Shown one piece after another: positions 24,978 to 34,545 of a stretch of DNA of 64,000 nt. Position numbers and translations under genes: made by a program. A model generated the notes under the pieces. The model worked only from the letters and a program-made list of their open reading frames with translations, was not told where the DNA came from and did not search any database. The stretch comes from Vibrio splendidus (GTDB taxonomy: Bacteria > Pseudomonadota > Gammaproteobacteria > Enterobacterales > Vibrionaceae). How positions within the stretch are numbered: the stretch's first letter is position 1; the number at the start of each line of letters is the position of its first letter. The stretch is from positions 1,426,001 to 1,490,000 of the forward strand of contig NZ_AP025508.1 in the NCBI RefSeq assembly GCF_024347615.1. Direction: 5' to 3'.

Positions 24978-26412
24978 AATCCTTCATCTGCTCTTTAGCC
25001 TGCTTCTCAATCGCTTTAACCATGCCTTTAAAGATAAACAGGTGGGCTGGCATCATCGCAAACCAATACAGTAACCCTAGAAAGCCTTTTGGATGCCACC
25101 AAGCTGATATGTTCAGTTCACGTGAATCACCGTGGTCAGAGACAGTAATCTCGAGTCGCCCCAACCCCGGGCCTTTCATACCGAAAAGCAGAGATAAAAA
25201 CTGGTTTTCTTCACAACGAATAACCTTCCAAGAGTCAATCTTGTCACCGACTTTTAGGGTCGGCCCTTCAGGCGTTTGTCGAACCGGTACACCACCGCCA
25301 AAGAGAAGATCTAACCATTCGCGTGTGCGCCATAGAGCATTAGCAAAGAAGTAACCTTGCTTCGGGCTTCCTATTTGCTGAGCGACTTGCCAAAGGGATT
25401 CTAAAGGTGCGCTTGAGGTGATACTTGCGCCTGTTTTCTTAGGATAATAGCCATAACCAGCTTGCCAGCGTTTGAAGGCGGTCTTATCAAAGCCCCAAAC
25501 ATTACTTTTCACGAAGTTTCCTTCAGCGTGGATCGCTTGCTCAACCATATTTTCGAACGAGATAAGCTTCTGAGGGTACTTTTCTCTAATGATGGTCGAA
25601 CTGGCAATAAAGTCATGCTTTAAGCCCGCAAGAAGCGCTCTGCCTATGTTGGATGGAACAGAAGTCACAACACCTAGCCAATATGACGCAATTGAGGGCG
25701 TGAGGAGTGACGTCGCCCAAAGCCTGAGTGGGCGATCGGCTGTTTTGGCAATGTGAGCAAATTGATTTCGATAAGAGACAATGTCTGGCCCGCCAACTTC
25801 GAAGGTTTGGCTTTCGCTAGGCGTGTCCTGTGCGAGTTTTAGCAGATAGTGATTCAGGTTCTGCAAGGCAATAGGGTTGGCTTTAGAGTCGACCCATTTG
25901 GGCGCAATCATGATAGGTAAGTTGTACACGAAGTCTCGCATGATCTCGAACGCTGCAGAGCCTGGACCAATGATCACGCCTGCTTGCAGTTCAGTGACGG
26001 GGACTGATCCTTTGCGTAGCAGTTCTCCGGTTTTCTTTCTCGCTTGAAGGTGTTCTGAATCACCCGTTTGCGGCTGAAGCGAACTCAGGTAGATGACGTG
26101 TTGATTCTTTGGCCCAAGAGCTGAAACAAAGTTACGTGCCAAATTCAGTTCATAATCAATAAAGTCGTGGCCTTCTGCCATCCCATGAACTAAAAAGAAG
26201 ACAAGATCAAAGTCGGGGACTAATGCTTGTGTTGCGGCTTGATCTGCAAGATCAAGATACTCTAGTGACAAGTTGTCATGAGGTTCGGTTCGTGCCTTTA
26301 AATAGTCGATATGCCTTGCTGCGGCAGTGACTTGATAGCCTTGCTCAAGCAGGAGAGGGAGGAGCTGCGAACCAACATATCCAGAAGCGCCTAAAACCAG
26401 TACTTTCTTCAT
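24976..26412 (-). CDS. YbjT-like NAD(P)-binding SDR protein with DUF2867 domain
   Basis: 478 aa. N-terminal Rossmann fold: VLVLGASGYVGSQLLPLLLE, FFLVHGMAEGHDFIDYELN and VIYLSSLQPQTGDSEHL, as in extended SDR proteins. The C-terminal 150 residues (around 325-470) match DUF2867 (SLWQVAQQIGSPKQGYFF; LNISAWWHPKGFLGLLYWF), ending with a possible membrane-associated helix. Length and layout fit E. coli YbjT, whose substrate is unknown. Ribosome site GGAG. It converges on the DUF2913 gene and is divergent from the MATE gene. Confidence 0.85.
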   Translation of the reverse strand: MKKVLVLGASGYVGSQLLPLLLEQGYQVTAAARHIDYLKARTEPHDNLSLEYLDLADQAATQALVPDFDLVFFLVHGMAEGHDFIDYELNLARNFVSALGPKNQHVIYLSSLQPQTGDSEHLQARKKTGELLRKGSVPVTELQAGVIIGPGSAAFEIMRDFVYNLPIMIAPKWVDSKANPIALQNLNHYLLKLAQDTPSESQTFEVGGPDIVSYRNQFAHIAKTADRPLRLWATSLLTPSIASYWLGVVTSVPSNIGRALLAGLKHDFIASSTIIREKYPQKLISFENMVEQAIHAEGNFVKSNVWGFDKTAFKRWQAGYGYYPKKTGASITSSAPLESLWQVAQQIGSPKQGYFFANALWRTREWLDLLFGGGVPVRQTPEGPTLKVGDKIDSWKVIRCEENQFLSLLFGMKGPGLGRLEITVSDHGDSRELNISAWWHPKGFLGLLYWFAMMPAHLFIFKGMVKAIEKQAKEQMKD

Positions 26413-26508
26413 TGTTACTCCATTTATATCTGTGGTTAAAAACCGAACATTGATATAATAGCGCGATATTTATCTTTATTCATCAATACGTTCCGTTTAG
26501 GTATCTCT

Positions 26509-27882
26509 ATGTTGCTCTCTTCAATTATTCATCACACTCGAGGTGATTTTGTTCGTAGGCTTATTGCGATTGCTTTGCCTATTGCTTTGCAGAGCATTAT
26601 GTTTTCAAGCCGAGGCTTAGTCGATGTGTTGATGTTAGGTCAGCTTGGGGAAGCAGACATTGCGGCTGTGGGGGTTGCGAGCCGTGCAATGTTTGTGACG
26701 ACCATTATGCTGGTGGGTGTCACTACGGGCGGCGCTTTGCTAACGGCTCAATATTGGGGCGCGGGTAACAAACAAGGTGTCAGAGAAAGTACCGCACTGA
26801 CGTGGCTAGTTTCGACCCTGTTTGCGTTGCTGACCATTGTTTTCTTTGTTTCTTTTCCTGCGCAAATCATGGGCGTGACGACCGACTCTCAAGAAGTCAT
26901 CAGCCTCGGCGTTGAATACATCGTCATCACCTCATTCAGCATGCTGGCGGTGTCGTGCGTCAGCAGTATGGCGGTAGGTTTGAGAGCGATGCATAAACCT
27001 GGGTTAAGCACTTTCTTCAGCGGTATCGGCATTCTGTCTAATGTGTTCTTAAACTGGGTGCTGATCTTCGGTAACTTGGGCTTTCCATCGCTTGGAATCA
27101 AAGGCGCAGCGATTGCGACGGTATTGAGCGGCGCCATTGAAGTGGCGACCTTATATGGCTACCTCTATTTATCTAAACACCTATTAGCTTTTAAACTTTG
27201 TGATATCAAAGCGGCTGCAACCGTTGAGAAAGTCGTTCGCTTCTTGAAGTTGTCTTTGCCAACCACGTTTAACTTCTTAGCGTGGGCGGGTGGCTTGTTT
27301 GCTTACCACGCGATCATGGGACAATCGGGTGTTCAAGGTTTGGCTGCGCTTTCAGTCATGACGCCGGTTGAATCTATCTCATTGAGTTTATTGATTGGCC
27401 TGTCCAATGCAGCGGCTGTTTTGGTGGGTAACCAACTTGGCGCGAAGAACAATGAAGCGGTTTATTATCAAGCATTAGGCTTAACGATTCTGTGTTTCTT
27501 AACCAGTATTGTTGTGGCGATTTTTCTCTATTTCGTCCAAATGCCAATATTGAATGCGTTCAGTGCGTTGACTGAAGAAACCAGAGCCCTCTCTGAGAAA
27601 TTCATCCTCATTCTCAGCGTGGGGATTATTATTCGCTCGGTACCGCTGACTGTGATCGTTGGTGTGTTGAGAGCGGGTGGTGATGTGAAGTTCTGTCTCT
27701 ATCAAGATTTGATTGCTCAGTGGGTGATTGGTATTCCACTGGCTGCGATTGCGGCTATCTATTTAAAGTTTCCACCGGAGTGGGTGTATCTGCTTTTCCT
27801 CACCGAAGAAGTGATTAAGTGGGGTGGGTCGCTCTATCGCATGAAAACAAGAAAATGGATCAAAAACTTGATAGGAAGTTGA
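26509..27882 (+). CDS. MATE-family efflux transporter
   Basis: 457 aa with 12 predicted helices in two homologous halves. Family features: FVRRLIAIALPIALQSIMFS at the start, GLVDVLMLGQLGEADIAAVG, and GVTTGGALLTAQYWGAGN in the first half; GLSNAAAVLVGNQLGAKN repeats this pattern in the second half. MATE proteins export cationic drugs in exchange for Na+ or H+. The substrate is unknown. The gene stands alone; an inverted repeat GATCACA/TGTGATC lies just after it (27897-27927). Confidence 0.92.
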   Translation: MLLSSIIHHTRGDFVRRLIAIALPIALQSIMFSSRGLVDVLMLGQLGEADIAAVGVASRAMFVTTIMLVGVTTGGALLTAQYWGAGNKQGVRESTALTWLVSTLFALLTIVFFVSFPAQIMGVTTDSQEVISLGVEYIVITSFSMLAVSCVSSMAVGLRAMHKPGLSTFFSGIGILSNVFLNWVLIFGNLGFPSLGIKGAAIATVLSGAIEVATLYGYLYLSKHLLAFKLCDIKAAATVEKVVRFLKLSLPTTFNFLAWAGGLFAYHAIMGQSGVQGLAALSVMTPVESISLSLLIGLSNAAAVLVGNQLGAKNNEAVYYQALGLTILCFLTSIVVAIFLYFVQMPILNAFSALTEETRALSEKFILILSVGIIIRSVPLTVIVGVLRAGGDVKFCLYQDLIAQWVIGIPLAAIAAIYLKFPPEWVYLLFLTEEVIKWGGSLYRMKTRKWIKNLIGS

Positions 27883-28004
27883 AGTAGGGCGCATCGATCA
27901 CATCACTTTATCGTTGGTGTGTGATCTATCTTTCAAAATACTTCCTCCTAACAGGGAATTAGTGTAGATTCTCCTTCCAAATTCTAACTAATGTGAGCTG
28001 TTTA

Positions 28005-28676
28005 ATGTTAAAGCTGTCAGACCTATGTAAAGGCTATGTCGACGGGGGGGAATTTCACCCTGTTTTGCAAGGTGCTGAACTAACATTAAACCAAGGTGAC
28101 CAGCTTGCACTAATGGGCGAAAGTGGATCAGGTAAAAGTACATTACTGAATCTTATCGCGGGTTTAGACCTAGTAGACTCTGGCGAAATTGCTTTCCCAA
28201 ACTTCAATATGCATGATTCGACAGAACGTAATCGCACCGCATATCGCCGAAATAATATTGGTCACATCTTCCAGCAATTCAACCTACTTCCAACGCTTAA
28301 TATTGCTGACAATATTCGTTTTTGTCGCCAGTTAAAAGGCTTGCCTGAAGACAAAGGCCTCTGGCGACAGATTCTTTCTGCTTTAGACCTTATGCCTTTA
28401 CTTGGACGTTACCCTGAAGAAGCGTCTGGTGGTCAACAACAACGCGCAGCGATTGCTCGTGCTCTGTACATGGAACCTAAAATTCTGTTAGCCGATGAAC
28501 CGACGGGAAGTTTAGATGAGCGTAATGCAGAAGCGGTAATGCGTTTGCTGACCTCTTTGGCTCGCCAATTAGAATGCACTTTGTTGTTGGTGACACACAG
28601 TGAAAAAGTAGCACAGCACATGGATGGCAGAATCCGTCTACAAGGAGGGCAACTGCATGTTATGGCCCGTAGTTAA
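28005..28676 (+). CDS. LolD-like ABC transporter ATP-binding protein
   Basis: 223 aa from ATG 28005 (MLKLSDLCKGY); an in-frame GTG four codons earlier is possible. Walker A GESGSGKST, signature ASGGQQQRAAIARAL, Walker B ILLADEPTGSLD and H-loop VTHSE are intact. It belongs to the MacB/LolD type, in which the ATPase works with an FtsX-like permease. The following permease gene overlaps it by 20 bp. With the third gene, the set resembles the AttE/AttFG/AttH arrangement described in rhizobia; the substrate is unknown. Confidence 0.9.
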   Translation: MLKLSDLCKGYVDGGEFHPVLQGAELTLNQGDQLALMGESGSGKSTLLNLIAGLDLVDSGEIAFPNFNMHDSTERNRTAYRRNNIGHIFQQFNLLPTLNIADNIRFCRQLKGLPEDKGLWRQILSALDLMPLLGRYPEEASGGQQQRAAIARALYMEPKILLADEPTGSLDERNAEAVMRLLTSLARQLECTLLLVTHSEKVAQHMDGRIRLQGGQLHVMARS

Positions 28677-31110
28677 GGCACTACTCGGTCACTATCGACG
28701 CTACCCGCTTCAGATTATTTTGGTATGGCTTGGTTTAACCCTTGGCGTATCACTTTTGGTTGGTGTTACTGCTATCAACCAACACGCCAAGCAAAGCTAT
28801 GCGCATGGCGAGAAACTCTTTTCGAATCCTCTTCCTTATCGTATTCGACCAAAACACAACGCCAATAAAATCCCGCAAGGTTTTTATATCCAGCTTCGCC
28901 GTGAAGGCTTTCAACAGTGTTCTCCTTTTGACCACCATCGTATCACTGATGAAAATGGCGCGAACTTCATGCTTATCGGCATCGACCCTGTGTCTATGCT
29001 TCAGCTTCAGCCGGGTGTTGCGTTAAAAGATCTCACTACGTTAAACCTCATGAAGCCGCCATACCCAATCCTTGTGAGTGATGATCTCGCAGAACACATG
29101 GAATGGAATAACGGGGATTACATTCCTCTCATGGATGGTTCTGAGCTTGGCCCTATCGCTGTTGATCAAAAAAACCTGATTGATGGTACAAGGCTGATTG
29201 CAGATATCTCTTTGCTCAGAATGCTTAAACGCAGTGCTGGGCTGTCTGTGATTGCGTGTTCAGATATGTCGACTGAGAAGTTTGAGCGTCTTAAAAACAT
29301 GCTGCCTAATGGTTTGACGATCTCTCGCAGCTCTAAAGCTGAGCTTGAGTCGCTGACCAGCGCGTTCCACTTAAATCTAAAAGCGATGGGTATGCTGTCG
29401 TTTGTGGTTGGCTTATTCATTTTCTATCAAGCGATGTCGCTGTCGTTTATTCAGCGCCAACCGTTAGTTGGAATCTTAAGACAGACGGGTGTGTCGGGTT
29501 GGCAACTGGCTAAAGCGCTTTGTTTAGAGTTACTGTTATTGGTGGTATTGAGCTGGATCTGCGGCAATGTATTCGGTGTCATGTTGGCAAACCAACTGTT
29601 ACCAGCGGTATCTTCAAGTTTAGGTGACTTATATGACGCCAACGTTGGTTTAACTATCGACTGGAATTGGCGATGGAGCGGTTACAGCTTATTAATGGCA
29701 TTGCTTGGTGCATTCCTAGCGTGTGCTTGGCCATTGGTTCGTCTGCTTCGTTCACAACCGATCCGTTTGACCTCTCGTTTATCTTTGATGCGCTTTGCTG
29801 GTACTGAATTCACTTGGCAGGCTTTGATTGGTTGTGGTTTCTTGGTTGCAGCTGTCGCTGTGTATCAAGCGCCTCAGACTCAAGAAACGGGTTTTGCGAT
29901 TATCGCGCTGATGCTTGTTAGTGTGGCTCTGTTTACGCCGTTCTTGATGTGGAAGTTATTTAACAGTCTGTCTTATTCATTACGCTGGGTTCGTGCTCGT
30001 TGGTTCTTTGCGGATGCCGCTTCAAGCATGAGTTACCGTGGTGTGGCGACAATGGCGTTTATGTTGGCGTTAACCGCGAATATTGGTGTAGAAACCATGG
30101 TCGGTAGCTTTAGAGATACCACAGATAAATGGTTAACACAGCGCTTGGCGGCAGATCTTTACATCTACCCAACCAACAATGGTGCTGCTCGTATGAGTAA
30201 CTGGCTGTCAGAACAACCTGAAGTGGATTCTGTTTGGTGGCGTTGGGAGAAGGATGTTGCATCTCCTGTTGGCAGTATTCAAGTAGTCAGTACTGGGCCT
30301 TCTGAAGGTGAGCTAGAAGCGCTGACGATCAAGTTAGGTATTCCTAATTACTGGTATCACTTACATCACTCTAAAGGTGTGTTGATCAGCGAATCGATGT
30401 CTCTCAAGTTGGGTATTCACCCAGGTGACTACATTGATCTCTATGACAATCTTGGCTCTGGTTGGCAGGTTGTCGGTGTGTATTACGATTACGGTAACCC
30501 TTACCATCAAGTCATGATGTCGCATCGAAACTGGCTGTATGGATTTGCAGGTAGGGGCAATGTGGGCCTTGGCGTAATACTCAAAGATGATGTGAATTCA
30601 GTAGGGCTTCGAAGCCGCTTAGAAAGTGTATTCAGGCTTGGCTCGGAGCGTGTTTTCGATAACAACAATATTCACAGTCAAGCAATGCGTGTGTTCGATA
30701 GAACGTTCGCGATTGCAGATACATTGGGCAACATCACATTGGTCATTGCAGTCTTCGGTATCTTCTTCGCAACTGTTGCGGGTGAAGTGTCTCGACAAAG
30801 GCATATATCTTTACAGCGCTGTTTAGGTGTCTCAGCCAAAGAACTGATTCTGACCGGTAGCTTACAACTGTTTGTGTTCGGGCTTATTTCCTCCTTAATT
30901 GCGATTCCGCTCGGCTTAGCGTTGGCTAGTTTGATCGTCGATATCGTGATCAAGCAGTCTTTTGGGTGGTCACTCGAGTTGCAAGTGATTCCCTGGGACT
31001 ATTTACAGACATTTGCGTGGGCTATGGCAGCATTGATGTTAGCTGGTGCTTTGCCAGTGATGAGAATGATTCGGAACACCCCGATGAAATCACTGAGGGA
31101 TGCGCTTTAA
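28657..31110 (+). CDS. FtsX-like ABC permease, double-length
   Basis: 817 aa from ATG 28657 (MLWPVVKALLGHYRRYP), chosen because AAGGAGG lies ten bases upstream inside the preceding gene. One N-terminal helix, a periplasmic domain, then helices around 255-400, a central pair around 410-450, a second periplasmic domain, and three C-terminal helices (FGIFFATVAGEVSRQRHISL; the FtsX core). Two FtsX units in one chain is the usual form for AttF/AttG fusions and lipoprotein-type exporters. It would pair with the upstream ATPase and handle an envelope substrate. Confidence 0.88.
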   Translation: MLWPVVKALLGHYRRYPLQIILVWLGLTLGVSLLVGVTAINQHAKQSYAHGEKLFSNPLPYRIRPKHNANKIPQGFYIQLRREGFQQCSPFDHHRITDENGANFMLIGIDPVSMLQLQPGVALKDLTTLNLMKPPYPILVSDDLAEHMEWNNGDYIPLMDGSELGPIAVDQKNLIDGTRLIADISLLRMLKRSAGLSVIACSDMSTEKFERLKNMLPNGLTISRSSKAELESLTSAFHLNLKAMGMLSFVVGLFIFYQAMSLSFIQRQPLVGILRQTGVSGWQLAKALCLELLLLVVLSWICGNVFGVMLANQLLPAVSSSLGDLYDANVGLTIDWNWRWSGYSLLMALLGAFLACAWPLVRLLRSQPIRLTSRLSLMRFAGTEFTWQALIGCGFLVAAVAVYQAPQTQETGFAIIALMLVSVALFTPFLMWKLFNSLSYSLRWVRARWFFADAASSMSYRGVATMAFMLALTANIGVETMVGSFRDTTDKWLTQRLAADLYIYPTNNGAARMSNWLSEQPEVDSVWWRWEKDVASPVGSIQVVSTGPSEGELEALTIKLGIPNYWYHLHHSKGVLISESMSLKLGIHPGDYIDLYDNLGSGWQVVGVYYDYGNPYHQVMMSHRNWLYGFAGRGNVGLGVILKDDVNSVGLRSRLESVFRLGSERVFDNNNIHSQAMRVFDRTFAIADTLGNITLVIAVFGIFFATVAGEVSRQRHISLQRCLGVSAKELILTGSLQLFVFGLISSLIAIPLGLALASLIVDIVIKQSFGWSLELQVIPWDYLQTFAWAMAALMLAGALPVMRMIRNTPMKSLRDAL

Positions 31111-31111
31111 T

Positions 31112-32248
31112 ATGCTTCAACGAAATGGCTCAACGAAATTCAGACACCGATTTGTCTCCTCTCTATTATTGATCGGTTTCTTTGGCACCATTTTAGGTGT
31201 CTGGGTGTACTACTCTTACTTTGCTGATGTTGGCGAGAAAGGCGTGAACGAGGTCAATTCAGTGCTTGTAAGCGAGCACTTTAATGTATTCGAGCCTGTG
31301 TTACCTGACCGCAGCGTTTCGTTACCTCGAGACTTCCAATTCCACCCAGAATTTCAACACGAGTGGTGGCATTACTTTGCTTCTCTAAAAGGGGATGATG
31401 GCAAAAAGTACTCCGTTCAATGGAGCTTCTTCCGAATAGCGACTGACGAACGCGAGACGCCGGGGTGGCAAAGCCCACAGGTTTATATTTCAAATGTCGT
31501 GATCTCTTCTGATTCTAAGGTTTGGAAAGAGCAACGCTTAGCGCGTGGTGGTATTGGCCAAGCGGGAATGACCAGTCGTCCGTTTAGAATTTGGATTGAT
31601 AACTGGAACTGGCGCGCCCTTGGCAACACACCATTTCCTGGTCGCCTTCAAGTGAAAACGGATACGTTTGGCCTTGAACTCGACACCATTGCAAAAGGGC
31701 CCTATGTGCTCAACGGCGATAATGGTTACCAGAAAAAGCACGATTTATTGCCTGTCGCGTCTTATAACTTCAGCGCTCCATTTTTATCCCTAAGCGGTGT
31801 ATTGAATCTGGACGGCGTTACCAAGGAAGTAGAAGGCACAGCTTGGGTACATAAAGAGTGGGGCAGTGGCTTACTCGGAGTGGGTCAACAAGGCTGGGAT
31901 TGGTTCGTGTTTAATCTCGATGATGGTACAGCGCTGAGCATTAACCGCTACCGCCATAATCAACAGCTGCCTTATGTTTTTGGAACATTGGCCACTCGTT
32001 CGGGCAAGGTGTACCAGTTAACGGACTCCGATATTTCTATCAAGCCTTTACAGAATACGACGCTACAGAATGGTAGAAGAATGCCGCTCCAATGGATTAT
32101 TAACGTGCCACAGCACAATATTAACCTCACGACACGCATCAAACGCCGAGATATGTGGTTGCCATTTGTCATACCATATTGGGAAGGGCCAATTATGGCG
32201 AGCGGAAGCCATGAAGCGACAGGCTTTATGCAATTAACCGGTTACTAA
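31112..32248 (+). CDS. AttH/CrtC-like lipocalin-fold protein
   Basis: 378 aa from ATG 31112, which follows the permease stop by one base (an ATG four codons earlier overlaps it). An N-terminal helix (FVSSLLLIGFFGTILGVWVY) anchors or exports it. The family hallmarks are PRDFQFHPEFQHEWWHYFA near the start and VEGTAWVHKEWGSGLLG in the second half, as in AttH and hydroxyneurosporene synthase-like proteins with two lipocalin domains. The conserved WWH and HKEWG residues suggest an active site, but the reaction is not known. Third gene of the ABC operon, so probably the periplasmic partner of that transporter. Confidence 0.85.
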   Translation: MLQRNGSTKFRHRFVSSLLLIGFFGTILGVWVYYSYFADVGEKGVNEVNSVLVSEHFNVFEPVLPDRSVSLPRDFQFHPEFQHEWWHYFASLKGDDGKKYSVQWSFFRIATDERETPGWQSPQVYISNVVISSDSKVWKEQRLARGGIGQAGMTSRPFRIWIDNWNWRALGNTPFPGRLQVKTDTFGLELDTIAKGPYVLNGDNGYQKKHDLLPVASYNFSAPFLSLSGVLNLDGVTKEVEGTAWVHKEWGSGLLGVGQQGWDWFVFNLDDGTALSINRYRHNQQLPYVFGTLATRSGKVYQLTDSDISIKPLQNTTLQNGRRMPLQWIINVPQHNINLTTRIKRRDMWLPFVIPYWEGPIMASGSHEATGFMQLTGY

Positions 32249-32256
32249 AAACACCT

Positions 32257-32286
32257 AAGGCTATCATTTGATAGCCTTTTTTGTGC
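32257..32286 (+). terminator. Terminator after the AttH operon
   Basis: AAGGCTATCA-TT-TGATAGCCTTTTTTG: perfect 10-bp stem and T run, about 10 bp after the stop. Confidence 0.9.
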
Positions 32287-32521
32287 TCATGATTTTTGTG
32301 AGCCCCTGATTAATTGTGCATACAGCCTTTGTGATCTCATCTATACTTATTTTATGGTGCATAACAACATTATGGAATATACGACGTATTGTTTAGTATT
32401 TGTAGGAAAAACCGAAGTTAAACATCCGAAGAAGTGATTATCTATCGATTACGCTTGGATATAAACTCATGGTTATTCTTTGTTATTCGTTTATTTAAAT
32501 AATAAATATAAGGGCGAAATC

Positions 32522-33685
32522 ATGACCGACGTCATCCGTGACTTCTTTAAAATGGAATCTGCTGGCGGCATCATACTAGTCATCGCTGCGGCGATCGCAA
32601 TGTTTGTAGCAAACTCACCACTGAACGAAATGTACCAAGGCGTATTGCATAGTTACGTTCTTGGTATGTCTGTGTCTCACTGGATTAACGATGGCTTAAT
32701 GGCTGTCTTCTTCCTTCTAATCGGCTTAGAAGTTAAGCGCGAACTTTTAGAAGGCGCATTAAAGTCTAAAGAGACAGCAATCTTCCCAGCTATTGCAGCT
32801 GTGGGTGGTATGCTAGCTCCTGCACTTATTTACGTGCTATTCAATTCAAGTAACCCTGAGGCGCTTCAGGGCTGGGCTATTCCAGCAGCAACAGATATCG
32901 CATTCGCATTGGGTATCATGGCTCTTCTTGGTAACCGAGTACCGGTCAGCTTGAAGGTATTCTTACTAGCATTAGCAATTATCGATGACCTAGGTGTTGT
33001 TGTTATCATTGCACTGTTCTACTCAGGCGATCTATCTACGCTTGCACTAACGGTTGGCTTCATCGCAACGGGTGTGCTGTTCATGCTAAACAACAAGCAT
33101 GTGACTAAGCTGAGTATTTACCTCATTGTCGGTGCAATTCTGTGGTTCGCAGTATTGAAGTCTGGTGTTCATGCAACATTGGCTGGTGTAGTTATTGGTT
33201 TTGCTATCCCACTGAAAGGTAATAAAGGGGAGCGTTCTCCACTGAAACACCTAGAGCATGCTCTGCACCCATACGTCGCTTTTGCAATTTTGCCAATCTT
33301 CGCATTTGCAAACGCAGGTATCTCACTGGAAGGCATCTCAATTGCAAACCTTACAGGCATGTTACCGCTTGGTATCGCTATGGGTCTATTGGTTGGTAAA
33401 CCACTGGGTATCTTCCTATTCAGCTGGGGCGCTGTGAAAACCGGCGTAGCTAAACTTCCTGAAGGTGTGAACTTTATGAACATCTTCGCGGTATCCGTGT
33501 TGTGTGGTATTGGCTTTACGATGTCTATCTTTATTTCATCACTAGCATTTGGTCCAACGAACGCAGATTTTGATACGCTTGCTCGATTAGGTATCCTGAT
33601 GGGCTCAACGACTGCAGCTATCTTAGGTTACTTCCTGCTAAGTATTTCTCTACCGAAGACTAAGCAACAAGAAGTAAAGCTATAA
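32522..33685 (+). CDS. nhaA: Na+/H+ antiporter NhaA
   Basis: 387 aa from ATG 32522 ([16 protein letters not shown]), preceded by AAGGGCG. Around 12 helices. The sodium-binding Asp pair is in [20 protein letters not shown], and [13 protein letters not shown] is also a family signature. It exchanges Na+ or Li+ for protons across the inner membrane and controls pH and salt balance, important for a marine organism. Upstream 270 bp are AT-rich; no nhaR is adjacent. Confidence 0.97.
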   Translation: MTDVIRDFFKMESAGGIILVIAAAIAMFVANSPLNEMYQGVLHSYVLGMSVSHWINDGLMAVFFLLIGLEVKRELLEGALKSKETAIFPAIAAVGGMLAPALIYVLFNSSNPEALQGWAIPAATDIAFALGIMALLGNRVPVSLKVFLLALAIIDDLGVVVIIALFYSGDLSTLALTVGFIATGVLFMLNNKHVTKLSIYLIVGAILWFAVLKSGVHATLAGVVIGFAIPLKGNKGERSPLKHLEHALHPYVAFAILPIFAFANAGISLEGISIANLTGMLPLGIAMGLLVGKPLGIFLFSWGAVKTGVAKLPEGVNFMNIFAVSVLCGIGFTMSIFISSLAFGPTNADFDTLARLGILMGSTTAAILGYFLLSISLPKTKQQEVKL

Positions 33686-33834
33686 TTGGTAAGTAAAAGC
33701 ATAGTTGGTAAGTAAAACTATATTCGGTAGTAGGTTCGCTTGATAGTGAGCCTACTCACTGAGTAACAAGCCAACTCTTGAGTAGCAAGAAGAGTCACAG
33801 AGTCATCCCTCGACTCATGTGACAACAAAGAACA

Positions 33835-33870
33835 AAAAAGCCGTGATGGGCAACCCTATCACGGCTTTCT
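33835..33870. terminator. Bidirectional terminator between nhaA and the OmpA gene
   Basis: AAAAGCCGTGAT and ATCACGGCTTT flank the loop GGGCAACCCT; A run before and T after, so it can act both ways. Confidence 0.85.
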
Positions 33871-33933
33871 TGATCTTACTGTTAAGCTGTCTTTGTAAGA
33901 TAACCCGCCTTACATTTAAGTGACAATGTCACG

Positions 33934-34545
33934 TTACTTTTCTAGCGTGGTAAAAATGGTCCACTCTTCAACGATTTGTTCACTTAACCCAACCACGGTT
34001 GCCGTTACCTTACGGTTTAGTGCATGCGAAGTAGCATCATCACCATCGTTTTCCAGGCGTTCTTCACCATAACCGACAATTCTCACTCGCTCTGGCTCTA
34101 TACCATTCGACAGTAACTCGTCTTGAACATTGTTTGCTCGTCTTTTTGATAAATCTAAGTTGTATTCGTTGGAACCCACTTTACTCGCGTAACCTTGTAT
34201 TTCAATCGACGCACTTTTGTAAGTCTCAAGGAATTCAGCCATTGTGCTGATTTGATCAGAAAATATTGGGTTCACTTCAAATGAGTCATGAGCAAAGAGT
34301 ATTTTTAACTGTCTGACTTCTTCTGCTCGAATCGTTTCTCCACAGCCGTCATTGTCGACTTGTGACGCTTCAGGCGTTCCTGGGCAGGTATCGCGCGCGT
34401 TTACCACACCATCGTTGTCGTCGTCTTGCAGGTCTGCAATCTGTTCTGCTTCAGGTGTCTCGATGTAAGCCTCTTCCTGTTGGCTAGAACAGGCAAATAA
34501 AGTCATCGTTAATACGGGAAGTAATAAGTACGTTACTTTCATCAT
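33934..34545 (-). CDS. OmpA-family outer membrane lipoprotein
   Basis: 203 aa from ATG 34545 or the next ATG (MMKVTYLLLPVLTM). The lipobox LFAC marks a lipoprotein. After it comes a short calcium-binding type stretch (DDDNDGVVNARDTCPGTP) and then an OmpA peptidoglycan-binding domain (IEIQGYASKVGSNEYNLDLS; RVRIVGYGEER). The start overlaps the stop of the TolC gene (TAATG), with GGAG just upstream. In Vibrio and Pseudomonas adhesin loci such a protein often goes with the type I channel and probably ties it to peptidoglycan (inference). Confidence 0.88.
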   Translation of the reverse strand: MMKVTYLLLPVLTMTLFACSSQQEEAYIETPEAEQIADLQDDDNDGVVNARDTCPGTPEASQVDNDGCGETIRAEEVRQLKILFAHDSFEVNPIFSDQISTMAEFLETYKSASIEIQGYASKVGSNEYNLDLSKRRANNVQDELLSNGIEPERVRIVGYGEERLENDGDDATSHALNRKVTATVVGLSEQIVEEWTIFTTLEK

